Source: an uncultured Collinsella sp. (GTDB lineage Bacteria > Actinomycetota > Coriobacteriia > Coriobacteriales > Coriobacteriaceae). Taken from it: a stretch of DNA of 6,409 nucleotides. The translations under genes were made by a program, and so were the position numbers. How positions within the stretch are numbered: the stretch's first letter is position 1; each line of letters opens with the position of its first letter. Below, in pieces: positions 1-6,409 of the stretch. The notes beneath the pieces are model-generated. The model did not search any database, had not been told where the DNA came from, and worked only from the letters and a program-made list of their open reading frames with translations. The stretch covers positions 1-6,409 of the forward strand of contig URUW01000105.1 of the NCBI GenBank assembly GCA_900551205.1, written 5' to 3'.

Positions 1-366
1 CACCGGGCCGTCTTCGTCGCCCGCCTGCAGCAGGCCCATAACCTGATAGCGCGTCACGCCCATGTCGGCATAGTCATACACCGAGTACGTGTTGATCTCG
101 GCCCAACTATGGTCCGTGTTCTCGGAGCTGTTGCCGCGCGAGACCGTCAGGTACATGGTCACAATGTCCGAGTCGTCGTAGACCTCGTACAGCTCATCTT
201 TATCGCGCAAATGCTTGGACTGGTCGGAGGCCTCGGCCTTTTTAATCTTGTCCTGCTTTTTTACCTTATTTGTCGAGGATTCGTCCTGAGATGAGCAGCC
301 CGAAAGCAGCAGCGCGCCGGCAGCCGCCTCGATCAGACAGCGGCGAGACATCAACTTATCGATCAT
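1..366 (-). CDS. CotH-like lipoprotein, N-terminal part (truncated by window edge)
   Basis: The frame is open from an ATG at 366 to base 1, giving the first 122 residues of a longer protein. Residues 1-24 form a lipoprotein signal: a twin-arginine-like stretch (S7-R8-R9-C10-L11-I12), a short hydrophobic segment and a lipobox LSGC with C24 as the lipidation site. A charged, Lys/Asp/Ser-rich linker follows (about 25-60). The folded part begins near residue 63 with EVYDDSDIVTMYLTVSRGN, and the stretch around WAEINTYSVYDY resembles, from memory, the start of CotH kinase-family proteins. The kinase motifs would lie outside the window, so this family call is tentative. The start at 366 is preferred over an in-frame ATG at 351 because GGGGAGG lies 5 bases before it. 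It overlaps the pelG stop by 11 bases, so it is probably the last visible gene of the pel operon and acts on the outer face of the membrane. An alternative is an uncharacterised Pel-associated surface lipoprotein. Confidence 0.6.
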   Translation of the reverse strand, partial: MIDKLMSRRCLIEAAAGALLLSGCSSQDESSTNKVKKQDKIKKAEASDQSKHLRDKDELYEVYDDSDIVTMYLTVSRGNSSENTDHSWAEINTYSVYDYADMGVTRYQVMGLLQAGDEDGPV

Positions 367-1900
367 CAGAACCTCCCCAATGGTTGCGATACACGCGAAC
401 TACTGCGCGCTGAAACGCGCCGTGCGGCACGCCCTTGCAGCGGCACTCCTCATAGCGCTGCTCGGCACGGTCGAGCAAGCGGCCCAACTCCGTAAAGCGA
501 CCCGTTTTGTCGGTCGCCACCATGGGCTGCTGACTCAGGATACGATACGGTAAGTTGGCAGTATAGGTATCGAGCCGCAGCAGGGCCACGATAAAAAACA
601 CGCCCGCACCCAACAAAAAGCCAAAGCCGTAAAACTGCTGCGGCAAAAGCAACGACACGGCGGTCGCCAGCCCGGCCACACCGGCAAACAGGCCCGAGGC
701 CAGAACGGCTCCCTTGTAGTCGGTAAAGTACAGCAAGATAAGCAGGATCGTGTTGCCCACGGCATACAGGCCATAGCCTACGCATAACGTGCGAAAATAC
801 CCGTGCATAAGGTTGTTAAAGCCCAGCGGCAGGGCCGAGAGTACCGTGGTCTCGAGCGAAATGACAGCCGCAGTCACAAACAGCTGCTTGAGCGCGCAAA
901 AGCGTAGTTCGCTATTAAGCGTAGAGAGCATCTCCTCCTCGGCCACCACAATGTCGCCTACCACGCCGCCGTCATTGAACAGACTGTAGTAGTCGCGGTA
1001 GCGCGGATAAAAGTTGACCTCGACCGAGACCACGAAGTTAACGGTCGTGGCAAGGATGGTCAAAAACGCGATGAGCGCCGGCACATCGTGGTAGGGCGCG
1101 CCATAAAACAAGCCCTTGACCTGCACGCCAATGGGACCGGCCCAAATAATCACCAGGTGCGCAAAGAGCCCTAGGTTGGTAAACAGGCCCGTGAGCGCCA
1201 GCGGCATAAACTGATCGAGCCATTGCAAAAAGAGCCAGGGGCTGCGGTCACTCTGCGGAAAATACCGGTAAAGCAGCACCACGTCCCAGACGAGCATGAC
1301 GCCGTAGCCCAAAGCAACTGATGCCAACAGGCCCTCGACCGGCGGCAGCCCCAGTGCCAGCGCGGCCAGGGCGCACAGGCACGCCACGCCAATGGCGGCC
1401 GCAAAGCTGCACAGGATGCCGCGGTAGTCTTTGATGGCCGTGAGATAGCTCATGCCGTTCCAGTTGACGATCATAATGTTGAACAGCCACAGGCATAGCA
1501 GCCCCTGCAGCAGCGTGGCGCCCGAGAACAGCAAAAAAACGCCGTAGAGCACCGTGCCCGCAACGAGCATGACAGCATTGGAGCCCCAAAACGACGGCAG
1601 TATCTCATCCTCGCGCTCGGCAAACAACATATCAGCCAAAAAGCGCGTGACCGGCATGGAGAAAAAGCTCGTGAGCGTAAGCGAGGCCAGCAGTGTGTAG
1701 GTCACCATGCACACCAGCAGATCCTGGTTGGCACGGCCCACACCCCACAGACCGCACAGCACCAAAATACCCACCTGCAGCAGCACACCCAGCAGCATGG
1801 GGCCCGTGCATACGATGCCGGCGTAGCCGTAAGCGCGCATCGTGGCAAACAGGCCCTTGCGCCTAAACAGGCGCTTGAGCTCAAAACCAATTCCGGCCAC
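356..1900 (-). CDS. pelG: PelG, Pel exopolysaccharide inner-membrane transporter
   Basis: This is a 514-residue membrane protein. The N-terminus MAGIGFELKRLFRRKGL followed by an AYGYAGI..TGPMLL helix is characteristic of PelG. I count about 12 hydrophobic segments, interrupted by a hydrophilic loop (FYPRYRDYYSLFNDGG, then an acidic stretch) between segments 8 and 9, as expected for PelG of the MOP flippase-like group. In the known system PelG associates with PelD and PelE to move the growing polymer across the cytoplasmic membrane. The last 71 or so residues (444-514) form a soluble, Arg/Glu-rich tail that makes the protein longer than the roughly 456 residues I recall for the Pseudomonas protein. 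The start is a GTG at 1900, three bases after the pelF stop, with AGGGGGAG six bases upstream. The TAA stop lies inside the start of the following lipoprotein gene. The family assignment is secure; the exact transport role is inferred from homologues. Confidence 0.93.
   Translation of the reverse strand: MAGIGFELKRLFRRKGLFATMRAYGYAGIVCTGPMLLGVLLQVGILVLCGLWGVGRANQDLLVCMVTYTLLASLTLTSFFSMPVTRFLADMLFAEREDEILPSFWGSNAVMLVAGTVLYGVFLLFSGATLLQGLLCLWLFNIMIVNWNGMSYLTAIKDYRGILCSFAAAIGVACLCALAALALGLPPVEGLLASVALGYGVMLVWDVVLLYRYFPQSDRSPWLFLQWLDQFMPLALTGLFTNLGLFAHLVIIWAGPIGVQVKGLFYGAPYHDVPALIAFLTILATTVNFVVSVEVNFYPRYRDYYSLFNDGGVVGDIVVAEEEMLSTLNSELRFCALKQLFVTAAVISLETTVLSALPLGFNNLMHGYFRTLCVGYGLYAVGNTILLILLYFTDYKGAVLASGLFAGVAGLATAVSLLLPQQFYGFGFLLGAGVFFIVALLRLDTYTANLPYRILSQQPMVATDKTGRFTELGRLLDRAEQRYEECRCKGVPHGAFQRAVVRVYRNHWGGSDDR
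372..378 (-). promoter_or_regulatory. Ribosome binding site of the CotH-like lipoprotein gene
   Basis: GGGGAGG lies five bases before the ATG at 366, inside the 3' end of pelG. The in-frame ATG at 351 lacks such a sequence at a suitable distance. This supports the 11-base overlap and membership of the pel transcript. Confidence 0.65.
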
Positions 1901-1903
1901 CGG

Positions 1904-3331
1904 CTACTCCCCCTCTCTGGGCAGGTTAAACGCACACGCCGTCTCGTCGTACAGCGCGCGATAGTTGGCGAGCATCTGCTCGTGCAAAAAGTACGTGGCA
2001 ACGCGACGCTGCCCGCGCTCCCCCATCTCAATGCGACGGGCGCGGCTCACGCACATGCGCTCCATGGCATCGGCCAAGCCCTTGCGATACATGGGCGGCG
2101 TCACAAAACCCGCCACGCCAAAGTCGTCGCCCGGGGCGCCTTCGAGCAGCTCGCGACAGCAGCCCACCTCTGTCGTCACGCAGGGACGGCGCGCTGCAAG
2201 CGACTCCAGCACGCTGAGCGGCTGGCCCTCGGAGATGCTCGTCAAAATGGTAAAGTCGAGCTTTTCCATGTACTCGACCACGTTGACGCGGCCGGTAAAG
2301 ATCAGGTCGCGCACGCCCAGGGTATCGACCAGCGCGTGGCACTCAGCGCCGTACTCCTCGTCGTCCACGCCGCCCATAATGTGCAGGCGCACCTTGGGCA
2401 GGCGCTCGTGCAGCTCAAAGAACGCATAGATCATGGTCTTGACGTCCTTGATGGGCGCCAGGCGCACCACCGCGCCAATGTCCACCCAGCCGTCATCGGG
2501 CTTTAAGGGAATGTCCTTAAAGCGGTCGAACTGGATGCCGTTGGGAATGACCAGGCATTTACCCGCATCGCAGCCCATATCGATCTGCGTCTTGCGGGCG
2601 TTATGGAACAAACTCGTCACGCGGAAGGCGCGGCGGTAGATCTCCTCCGAAAGCAGGTAGAAAAAGCGAATCCAGCGATCCTTAAACGACGGCACCACCC
2701 AGTCAGCGCGAATGATCTCTTCCTCGCGCTCGCGGGTATAGATGCCATGCTCGGTCAGCAGCACCGGCGCATGGTGAACGCTTGAGCCCAGGCAGGCGAG
2801 CAGGCCACCGTAGCCGGTCGAGATGGCATGGTACACATCGGCCACCGGCACCTCGCTGCCCAACAGGTAGAGCACGGGAAGCAACATGGAGCGCATGGTG
2901 TGGAATGCATCGGCAAAGGGCGTGTAGGGGTACTCGGCCAGGCACACGTCGCGGAAGATGTCCATAAACGTTCGGCTCTGCAAAAACGAGAGCGGATGCA
3001 CGCGACGGCGCTGAAAGATATCGAACAGCACGTCCCAGTCCGGATTGGAGAGCGACACCAGGCGGCGTAGCGCCTCGCGCTCGCGGTCGTTAAAACTGGC
3101 TTCATGTTGCTCGCCCGAAAGCCGCAGAGCATCGTCCAGGAACACCTCGTGCACCTCGACCACGTTGCCGGGCAGCTCGTAGACAAACTTGCCGCGGTCG
3201 GCAGCATGCGCGCCGATCACCCACAGCACAAACTCGTGCTCGGGCATGGCCTGGATATAGCCATGCATCCAGGTAGATACGCCGCCGTGCACATAGGGGT
3301 AGCAACCCTCGAGTACCAAGCAGATTCTCAT
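1904..3331 (-). CDS. pelF: PelF, GT4-family Pel polysaccharide glycosyltransferase
   Basis: This is a 475-residue cytosolic GT-B glycosyltransferase. The N-terminus MRICLVLEGCYPYVHGGVSTW has the glycine-rich acceptor-side loop (G16-G17-V18-S19) typical of PelF. A TEHGIYTRERE block (E194-E203) is another PelF hallmark. The C-terminal nucleotide-sugar half contains VIPNGI, a VVRLAPIKDVKT segment and the GT4 E-x7-E motif (E368 and E376, in SISEGQPLSVLE). In the known pathway PelF uses UDP-activated N-acetylhexosamines to build the Pel chain on the cytoplasmic face, beside PelD, PelE and PelG. The ATG at 3331 is chosen because its ATGA overlaps the pelA stop and AAGGAGGG sits nine bases upstream. 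Extending to 3568 would add 79 residues lying out of frame over conserved pelA sequence. No hydrophobic segment is evident, which fits a soluble enzyme recruited to the membrane complex. Confidence 0.94.
   Translation of the reverse strand: MRICLVLEGCYPYVHGGVSTWMHGYIQAMPEHEFVLWVIGAHAADRGKFVYELPGNVVEVHEVFLDDALRLSGEQHEASFNDREREALRRLVSLSNPDWDVLFDIFQRRRVHPLSFLQSRTFMDIFRDVCLAEYPYTPFADAFHTMRSMLLPVLYLLGSEVPVADVYHAISTGYGGLLACLGSSVHHAPVLLTEHGIYTREREEEIIRADWVVPSFKDRWIRFFYLLSEEIYRRAFRVTSLFHNARKTQIDMGCDAGKCLVIPNGIQFDRFKDIPLKPDDGWVDIGAVVRLAPIKDVKTMIYAFFELHERLPKVRLHIMGGVDDEEYGAECHALVDTLGVRDLIFTGRVNVVEYMEKLDFTILTSISEGQPLSVLESLAARRPCVTTEVGCCRELLEGAPGDDFGVAGFVTPPMYRKGLADAMERMCVSRARRIEMGERGQRRVATYFLHEQMLANYRALYDETACAFNLPREGE
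1907..1914 (-). promoter_or_regulatory. Ribosome binding site deciding the GTG start of pelG
   Basis: AGGGGGAG sits six bases before the GTG at 1900 and is made of the last codons of pelF (ending Arg-Glu-Gly-Glu). The GTG gives the MAGIGFELKR N-terminus expected for PelG. Confidence 0.65.
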
Positions 3332-5208
3332 TTGTCGCCACCCTCCTTGCGTGCAATGGTCACCGTCTTGTCCGTGGCTTTGACCAGGTACAGGTCGCCC
3401 GTCAAATGCGTAATCTCGCCACCCGTGACCGTCCCCGGCTCGCCGTTGTTGGCGCGGAACATCAGCCACGCCTCGTCGTGGAAATTGCCTAAGCTGAGCG
3501 TCCAGGCATCCGCACTGGTATCCATGCTCACCGTCACGGACGAAAAACGCTGGATAGCGCCCGAGCATTCCGAACCGGTTTGTTTGCGCAGGTCGGGCGC
3601 AGCCTTAGTAAGCCAATCCAGGTAGTCGGTCAAGCCGCCCTTGTAGACCTCCCAGCCCTCCTTAGCGCCGCGATCGGGATCCAGTAGGTCGTCCGGATGC
3701 ATAAAGTGCGTGCTCACGTAGTGCATGTTGAGCTCGGACACCGCGGCCAGACGCATGTAGGAATCGTCGACCATGCCGCCCGAGACAATACGCGGCTGCT
3801 CCACAATGCCATCGCTCGCCACGCCAAACTCCTGCACGTACGGCAGGTCGGTGCCATCCTCAAAATACGTACTGGCGATGGTCTTAATGCGCGGAACGTC
3901 GGTGCCGATAAGCTTGCGCGCACGGGCCGAAAGGATATTTGACGGCGGCACGTAAACCGAGCCGTGCGCGTTGGGCAACACCTCATCTTGGAAGGCGATA
4001 AGCTCGTTGAGCGATGCGACGAGCGTTTCCTTGTTCTTCCAGGTCTTGTAGTCATACAGCGTGCCGTAATCGGTATCCCAGAGCACCAGAGGCTGATGGT
4101 TGTAGCCGTGAAAGCCCAGCTCTCCGCCCATCTGCAGCAGCATGCCGCCAAAGTAGCGAAACTGCGTGGTATCGGCCTGGCGCGCAGGCTTGGTCTGGTT
4201 GACCGCGTCCTCGTAGTTTTCGATCATCACGCCGGTATAGCGAATGCCGTATTTTTGCGCGAGCTTTTGCAGATCGGGCCACCAGACCTTGGTGTAAAAA
4301 TCCGCAATGGAAAGGCCGTAGTCACGCTTGATATAAGTACCATCGCCCGAGGGCACGGGGCTAGGAAAGTCGTCCAAATAGAACACGGCGCTGTTGATGA
4401 CCGGATAGGCCGTGGCATCGCCCAGCAGGCTGATCGCCGCGGCGTAAAAGCCGCGCATGACCTTGTCATAGATACCGATATTGCACACCACGGCGCGACC
4501 GCTACCGCAGTCATTCGACCAAATGAGCGGGGCGCCCGCATCGCCGGTCTTAGCCCACACACGAGCCGTCTCGCGCAGCGAAACCGAAAGCGACGAATCA
4601 AAGGGGTCCGAGAGCTCGTAGCGCTCTCCCCCGCCCAGCATAAAGTCCTCGCTCGGCACAATGCTCTCGGCTTTTACATAGTCATATCCGGCAGATTCAA
4701 TGCCAAGCTTGGGAGCAATCACTTGCAGATAGCCCGAGTTATCCGGAGGCATGGCGAGCATAAGCGAACCGCCGGCACTCACCCAACTCATAATGTCGCT
4801 CAGGTGCGTACCGAGCCCATCGAGCGACGGCATGAGCAAAATCACGCGATCGTAGGAGGTCAGCGAGGGAATGGCGTCCGCGCCGTCCAGGGCAAGGTCC
4901 ACGTCGCGGTGCGCGATCTTCATGTCGAGCAGAATCTGGTCGAACTGCTCCTTTACGTCCTCGACGCCAGCTTGATCGGAATCGGTAATGACCAGGCACG
5001 TGGGCTTTTGGCCAAATATTGCCGAGGAAGCCGGCAGCGCATCGTTGGCGGCAAGCATCCCCAGCTTATGCTGGCCCGCACTGTACTGCACGCCGGCACG
5101 TTCCACCAGCAGCACGGCGGCCATGGCAATAAAGACCGCCCACACCACAAGCAGCCCCATCCAGCGAAAATGGCCCGCACGGTCGCGGATATGCTGTACC
5201 ACGCTCAC
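3328..5208 (-). CDS. pelA: PelA-type membrane-anchored polysaccharide deacetylase (no hydrolase domain)
   Basis: This 626-residue protein is the deacetylase-only form of PelA (PelA-DA; DUF2194-like). One membrane segment lies at about residues 16-35, with Arg/His before it and no cleavage site, so the rest should sit outside the membrane. Residues about 70-260 look like an alpha/beta Rossmann-type domain (CLVITDSDQAG; VILLMPSLDGLGTH; SAGGSLMLAMPP). The carbohydrate-esterase-4 part follows: FYLDDFP with D279-D280, then GFHGYNHQ with H367 and H371 (HxxxH metal ligands), a YVPPSN segment, and THFMHPDD with H501/H504, a likely catalytic-histidine motif. The last 75 or so residues are beta-rich. 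The expected reaction is removal of N-acetyl groups from Pel, giving a cationic polymer. The GTG at 5208 is preferred: its GTGA overlaps the pelE stop and AGGAGG lies just upstream. A TTG at 5232 and a GTG at 5202 are alternatives. The glycoside-hydrolase domain of the Gram-negative protein is absent. Confidence 0.9.
   Translation of the reverse strand: MSVVQHIRDRAGHFRWMGLLVVWAVFIAMAAVLLVERAGVQYSAGQHKLGMLAANDALPASSAIFGQKPTCLVITDSDQAGVEDVKEQFDQILLDMKIAHRDVDLALDGADAIPSLTSYDRVILLMPSLDGLGTHLSDIMSWVSAGGSLMLAMPPDNSGYLQVIAPKLGIESAGYDYVKAESIVPSEDFMLGGGERYELSDPFDSSLSVSLRETARVWAKTGDAGAPLIWSNDCGSGRAVVCNIGIYDKVMRGFYAAAISLLGDATAYPVINSAVFYLDDFPSPVPSGDGTYIKRDYGLSIADFYTKVWWPDLQKLAQKYGIRYTGVMIENYEDAVNQTKPARQADTTQFRYFGGMLLQMGGELGFHGYNHQPLVLWDTDYGTLYDYKTWKNKETLVASLNELIAFQDEVLPNAHGSVYVPPSNILSARARKLIGTDVPRIKTIASTYFEDGTDLPYVQEFGVASDGIVEQPRIVSGGMVDDSYMRLAAVSELNMHYVSTHFMHPDDLLDPDRGAKEGWEVYKGGLTDYLDWLTKAAPDLRKQTGSECSGAIQRFSSVTVSMDTSADAWTLSLGNFHDEAWLMFRANNGEPGTVTGGEITHLTGDLYLVKATDKTVTIARKEGGDK
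3341..3348 (-). promoter_or_regulatory. Ribosome binding site of pelF
   Basis: AAGGAGGG lies nine bases before the ATG at 3331, within the last codons of pelA. It is the closest match in the window to the 16S rRNA anti-Shine-Dalgarno complement, and it fixes the pelF start against the longer in-frame extension. Confidence 0.75.
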
Positions 5209-6110
5209 CGGGCCTCCTCTCCGTTGCGCCAAAACGCCAGTTCCTCGCGGTTGGCGGCGCTCAAGTATACATGCTGTTTGTCAATCGCATCGATCACGCG
5301 GTGGACCTCGTCACCGTCGCGGCGCATCACCGCCAGGCGCAGGCAAAGCATCCAAACCTCCTGCTCCTCGGGCACATCGAGCACCAACTGGTCGATCACG
5401 GCCTGCACCTCGTCGATCTGTCCGACATCGGCCAGCGCCGTCGCGTATCGAATGCGAAGCTCAAGGGCATCCTCGCGCTCGCAGCGACGCGCAAGCAGGC
5501 GCGCGTACTGTTGGCGCTGAATCTGAGCCACGCGCCCCTCGGCCAGGCCCGAGCCCAAGTATTCACCAAGAAAATCGCAGTATTCGTTGAGGTTTTGCGC
5601 GCTCGGGTCCGTCTTAAAGGCACGCTCCAGCTGCTGCAGTTTAAGGTCGGACTCCTTCGAGATCTGCGCCACCGCCGTCGCGGCATAGTGAGCCACCTCA
5701 ACGTCGTCGTTAAGCTTAGCCGCCTGAAGCTGCGCCAAGTACGCGTCGGGCTCCTCGGTGAGCATGGAGAGCATTAGGCGGCGCCGTTCTGCCGGGTCGT
5801 TGACGATGAGCGCCTCCTCGAGCGGAACTACGCCTGCATCGGCATCACGTTCGTGCACTAGGATGCTGCGATGCAGGTCGTCGTTGAAGCGCAGCGACTC
5901 CAGCGCAGACTCTTTCAGCCCCTCGCCAAACACCGCGCTGCGGGCCGATAGCAGAACCACCAGCAACGGGCCCCACAGCGGCACCAGCACTATTACAGCC
6001 AGCATGTGCCCGCGCACCGGCAGCAGGCCCAACTTCATAAGCGTCCACAGCACCAGGCAAACCAGCGCATGAATCAGCAACAAGACGGCGGCAACGACAA
6101 GCGAGATCAA
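5205..6110 (-). CDS. pelE: PelE, inner-membrane TPR-like Pel biosynthesis protein
   Basis: This is a 301-residue protein with two N-terminal membrane helices (about residues 3-25 and 36-54), followed by a long, wholly alpha-helical cytosolic region rich in Ala, Leu, Glu and Arg. The block VVPLEEALIVNDPAERRRLML (94-114), continuing into the LNDDVEVAHYAATAVAQ helix pair, is the conserved core I associate with PelE. The later part (about 160-290) reads as TPR-like helical hairpins. In the known system PelE bridges the membrane complex, contacting PelD, PelG and PelF. The predicted start is a TTG at 6110: its TTGA overlaps the pelD stop (GCT TGA) and GAGGGGGG lies six bases upstream, and starting here preserves the whole first helix. 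The size is close to the roughly 330 residues of the Pseudomonas protein. The assignment rests on two-helix-plus-TPR architecture and operon position as much as on sequence. Confidence 0.85.
   Translation of the reverse strand: MISLVVAAVLLLIHALVCLVLWTLMKLGLLPVRGHMLAVIVLVPLWGPLLVVLLSARSAVFGEGLKESALESLRFNDDLHRSILVHERDADAGVVPLEEALIVNDPAERRRLMLSMLTEEPDAYLAQLQAAKLNDDVEVAHYAATAVAQISKESDLKLQQLERAFKTDPSAQNLNEYCDFLGEYLGSGLAEGRVAQIQRQQYARLLARRCEREDALELRIRYATALADVGQIDEVQAVIDQLVLDVPEEQEVWMLCLRLAVMRRDGDEVHRVIDAIDKQHVYLSAANREELAFWRNGEEAR
5213..5222 (-). promoter_or_regulatory. Ribosome binding site deciding the GTG start of pelA
   Basis: GGAGAGGAGG ends four bases before the GTG at 5208 and ten bases before a second in-frame GTG at 5202. 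It lies downstream of the alternative TTG at 5232, which argues against that longer start. The 5208 codon forms a GTGA overlap with the pelE stop. The short four-base spacing leaves 5202 possible. Confidence 0.65.
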
Positions 6111-6409
6111 GCGGCACCCCCCTCACCGTCACCGGTGTCAGCGATGTGCTGCAGCAGCGCCACGATGTCCTCGCCGTCAACGGGCTCCACCGCAATCTGC
6201 TTTGTGCTGAGGCGCTCGCGAATAATGGGCAGATCGCACGCCTTTGCCTGGCGCATAAGCAGGTAGAGCACGTCGCCATCGACCAAGCCCGCCGCGTCGC
6301 TCTCGCGGATTGCCGACCCAATTGCGCCCACCAGCTCGCCGACAGGCTCCATGCCCGGTACCACGCGCAGGAGCAAAAAGCTGCCCATCTTGCCATCTGC
6401 CAGCGCCTG
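6107..6409 (-). CDS. pelD: PelD C-terminus: degenerate GGDEF c-di-GMP receptor (truncated by window edge)
   Basis: The frame is open from the right edge to a TGA at 6107, giving the last 100 residues of a longer protein. It reads as the end of a degenerate GGDEF domain. AIRESDAAGLVDGDVLYLLM aligns by eye with the canonical (L/I)RESD-x5-GGDEF-x-(V/L)-L-L pattern, with DGDVL replacing GGDEF, so diguanylate cyclase activity is not expected. The RxxD inhibitory site is intact as R-E-S-D at fragment residues 35-38 (bases 6307-6296), exactly five residues before the GGDEF-equivalent position. In Pseudomonas PelD this site binds c-di-GMP and is needed for polymer secretion, so the same control is inferred here. 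Arginines at +29 and +31 from the I-site arginine could supply an additional ligand. The membrane helices and GAF domain expected of PelD lie outside the window. An in-frame ATG at 6388 falls within the domain and is not the real start. Confidence 0.82.
   Translation of the reverse strand, partial: QALADGKMGSFLLLRVVPGMEPVGELVGAIGSAIRESDAAGLVDGDVLYLLMRQAKACDLPIIRERLSTKQIAVEPVDGEDIVALLQHIADTGDGEGGAA
6117..6124 (-). promoter_or_regulatory. Ribosome binding site deciding the TTG start of pelE
   Basis: GAGGGGGG lies six bases before the TTG at 6110 and inside the last codons of pelD. Together with the TTGA stop/start overlap it supports an unusual TTG start and translational coupling from pelD into pelE. 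Confidence 0.65.

Noticed and set aside
109..294. A 61-codon plus-strand frame with a hydrophobic stretch, a possible small membrane protein.
   Set aside because: It lies antisense to the lipoprotein coding region, whose signal peptide and ribosome binding site are clear. The hydrophobicity is explained by the complement of the Lys/Asp-rich linker.
356..366. A possible terminator or promoter at the pelG/lipoprotein junction.
   Set aside because: The genes overlap, there is no GC-rich hairpin with a T-run, and no promoter-like elements are visible.
1982..2506. A 174-codon plus-strand open frame antisense to pelF.
   Set aside because: It lies wholly inside pelF and its His/Ala-rich product is typical of an antisense shadow; no family is recognisable.
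3332..3568. The N-terminal extension of pelF by 79 residues.
   Set aside because: The extension runs out of frame over the pelA beta-rich C-terminus, and the ATG at 3331 already gives the canonical PelF N-terminus with a strong ribosome binding site.
3964..5520. A 518-codon plus-strand open frame antisense to pelA and pelE.
   Set aside because: It crosses two well-supported genes. Its His/Arg/Val-rich product is what the reverse complement of GC-rich Asp/Ala/Leu codons gives, and it shows no recognisable domain.
6107..6388. A separate 93-residue gene starting at the ATG at 6388.
   Set aside because: The frame stays open to the window edge and the ATG falls inside the GGDEF-like domain, so it is the tail of PelD rather than a small gene.

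Overview
The window is a single, tightly packed block of minus-strand genes with no intergenic gap longer than 3 bases. Reading 5' to 3' on the minus strand (high to low coordinates), the order is: the 3' end of a PelD-like c-di-GMP receptor (cut by the right edge), PelE, a membrane-anchored PelA-type deacetylase, the PelF glycosyltransferase, the PelG polytopic membrane protein, and the 5' part of a lipoprotein that probably belongs to the CotH family (cut by the left edge). This is the order of the Gram-positive type of pel exopolysaccharide operon (pelDEA(DA)FG). Neither the outer-membrane genes pelB and pelC nor the PelA glycoside-hydrolase domain is present in the visible part.

Organism: the DNA is GC-rich and all genes are on one strand. 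The lipoprotein-type signal and the monoderm-style Pel layout suggest a high-GC Gram-positive. A gut or oral coriobacterium (Collinsella/Olsenella-like) is my best guess, but this rests on composition and general recall, not on a marker gene.

Layout: 6409-6107 PelD C-terminus, a degenerate GGDEF domain that keeps an RxxD I-site; 6110-5205 PelE (TTG start in a TTGA overlap); 5208-3328 PelA deacetylase (GTG start in a GTGA overlap); 3331-1904 PelF (ATG in an ATGA overlap); 1900-356 PelG (GTG start, 3-base gap); 366-1 CotH-like lipoprotein (ATG, 11-base overlap with the end of pelG). Every junction carries a purine-rich Shine-Dalgarno sequence inside the end of the previous gene, so the block is very probably one transcript with coupled translation. 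Its promoter must lie to the right of the window and its terminator to the left.

How the genes work together (inference from the well-studied Pel system): PelF polymerises a GalNAc/GlcNAc-type chain from UDP-sugars in the cytoplasm. PelD, PelE and PelG form the inner-membrane complex that secretes the chain, with c-di-GMP bound to PelD as the switch. The surface-anchored PelA domain removes acetyl groups, making the polymer cationic. The CotH-like lipoprotein is the least explained member and the best candidate for something new: a possible surface kinase or cell-surface partner tied to Pel in monoderm bacteria.

There is no RNA gene, mobile element, CRISPR array or recognisable terminator in the window. 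All plus-strand open frames are read as antisense shadows.
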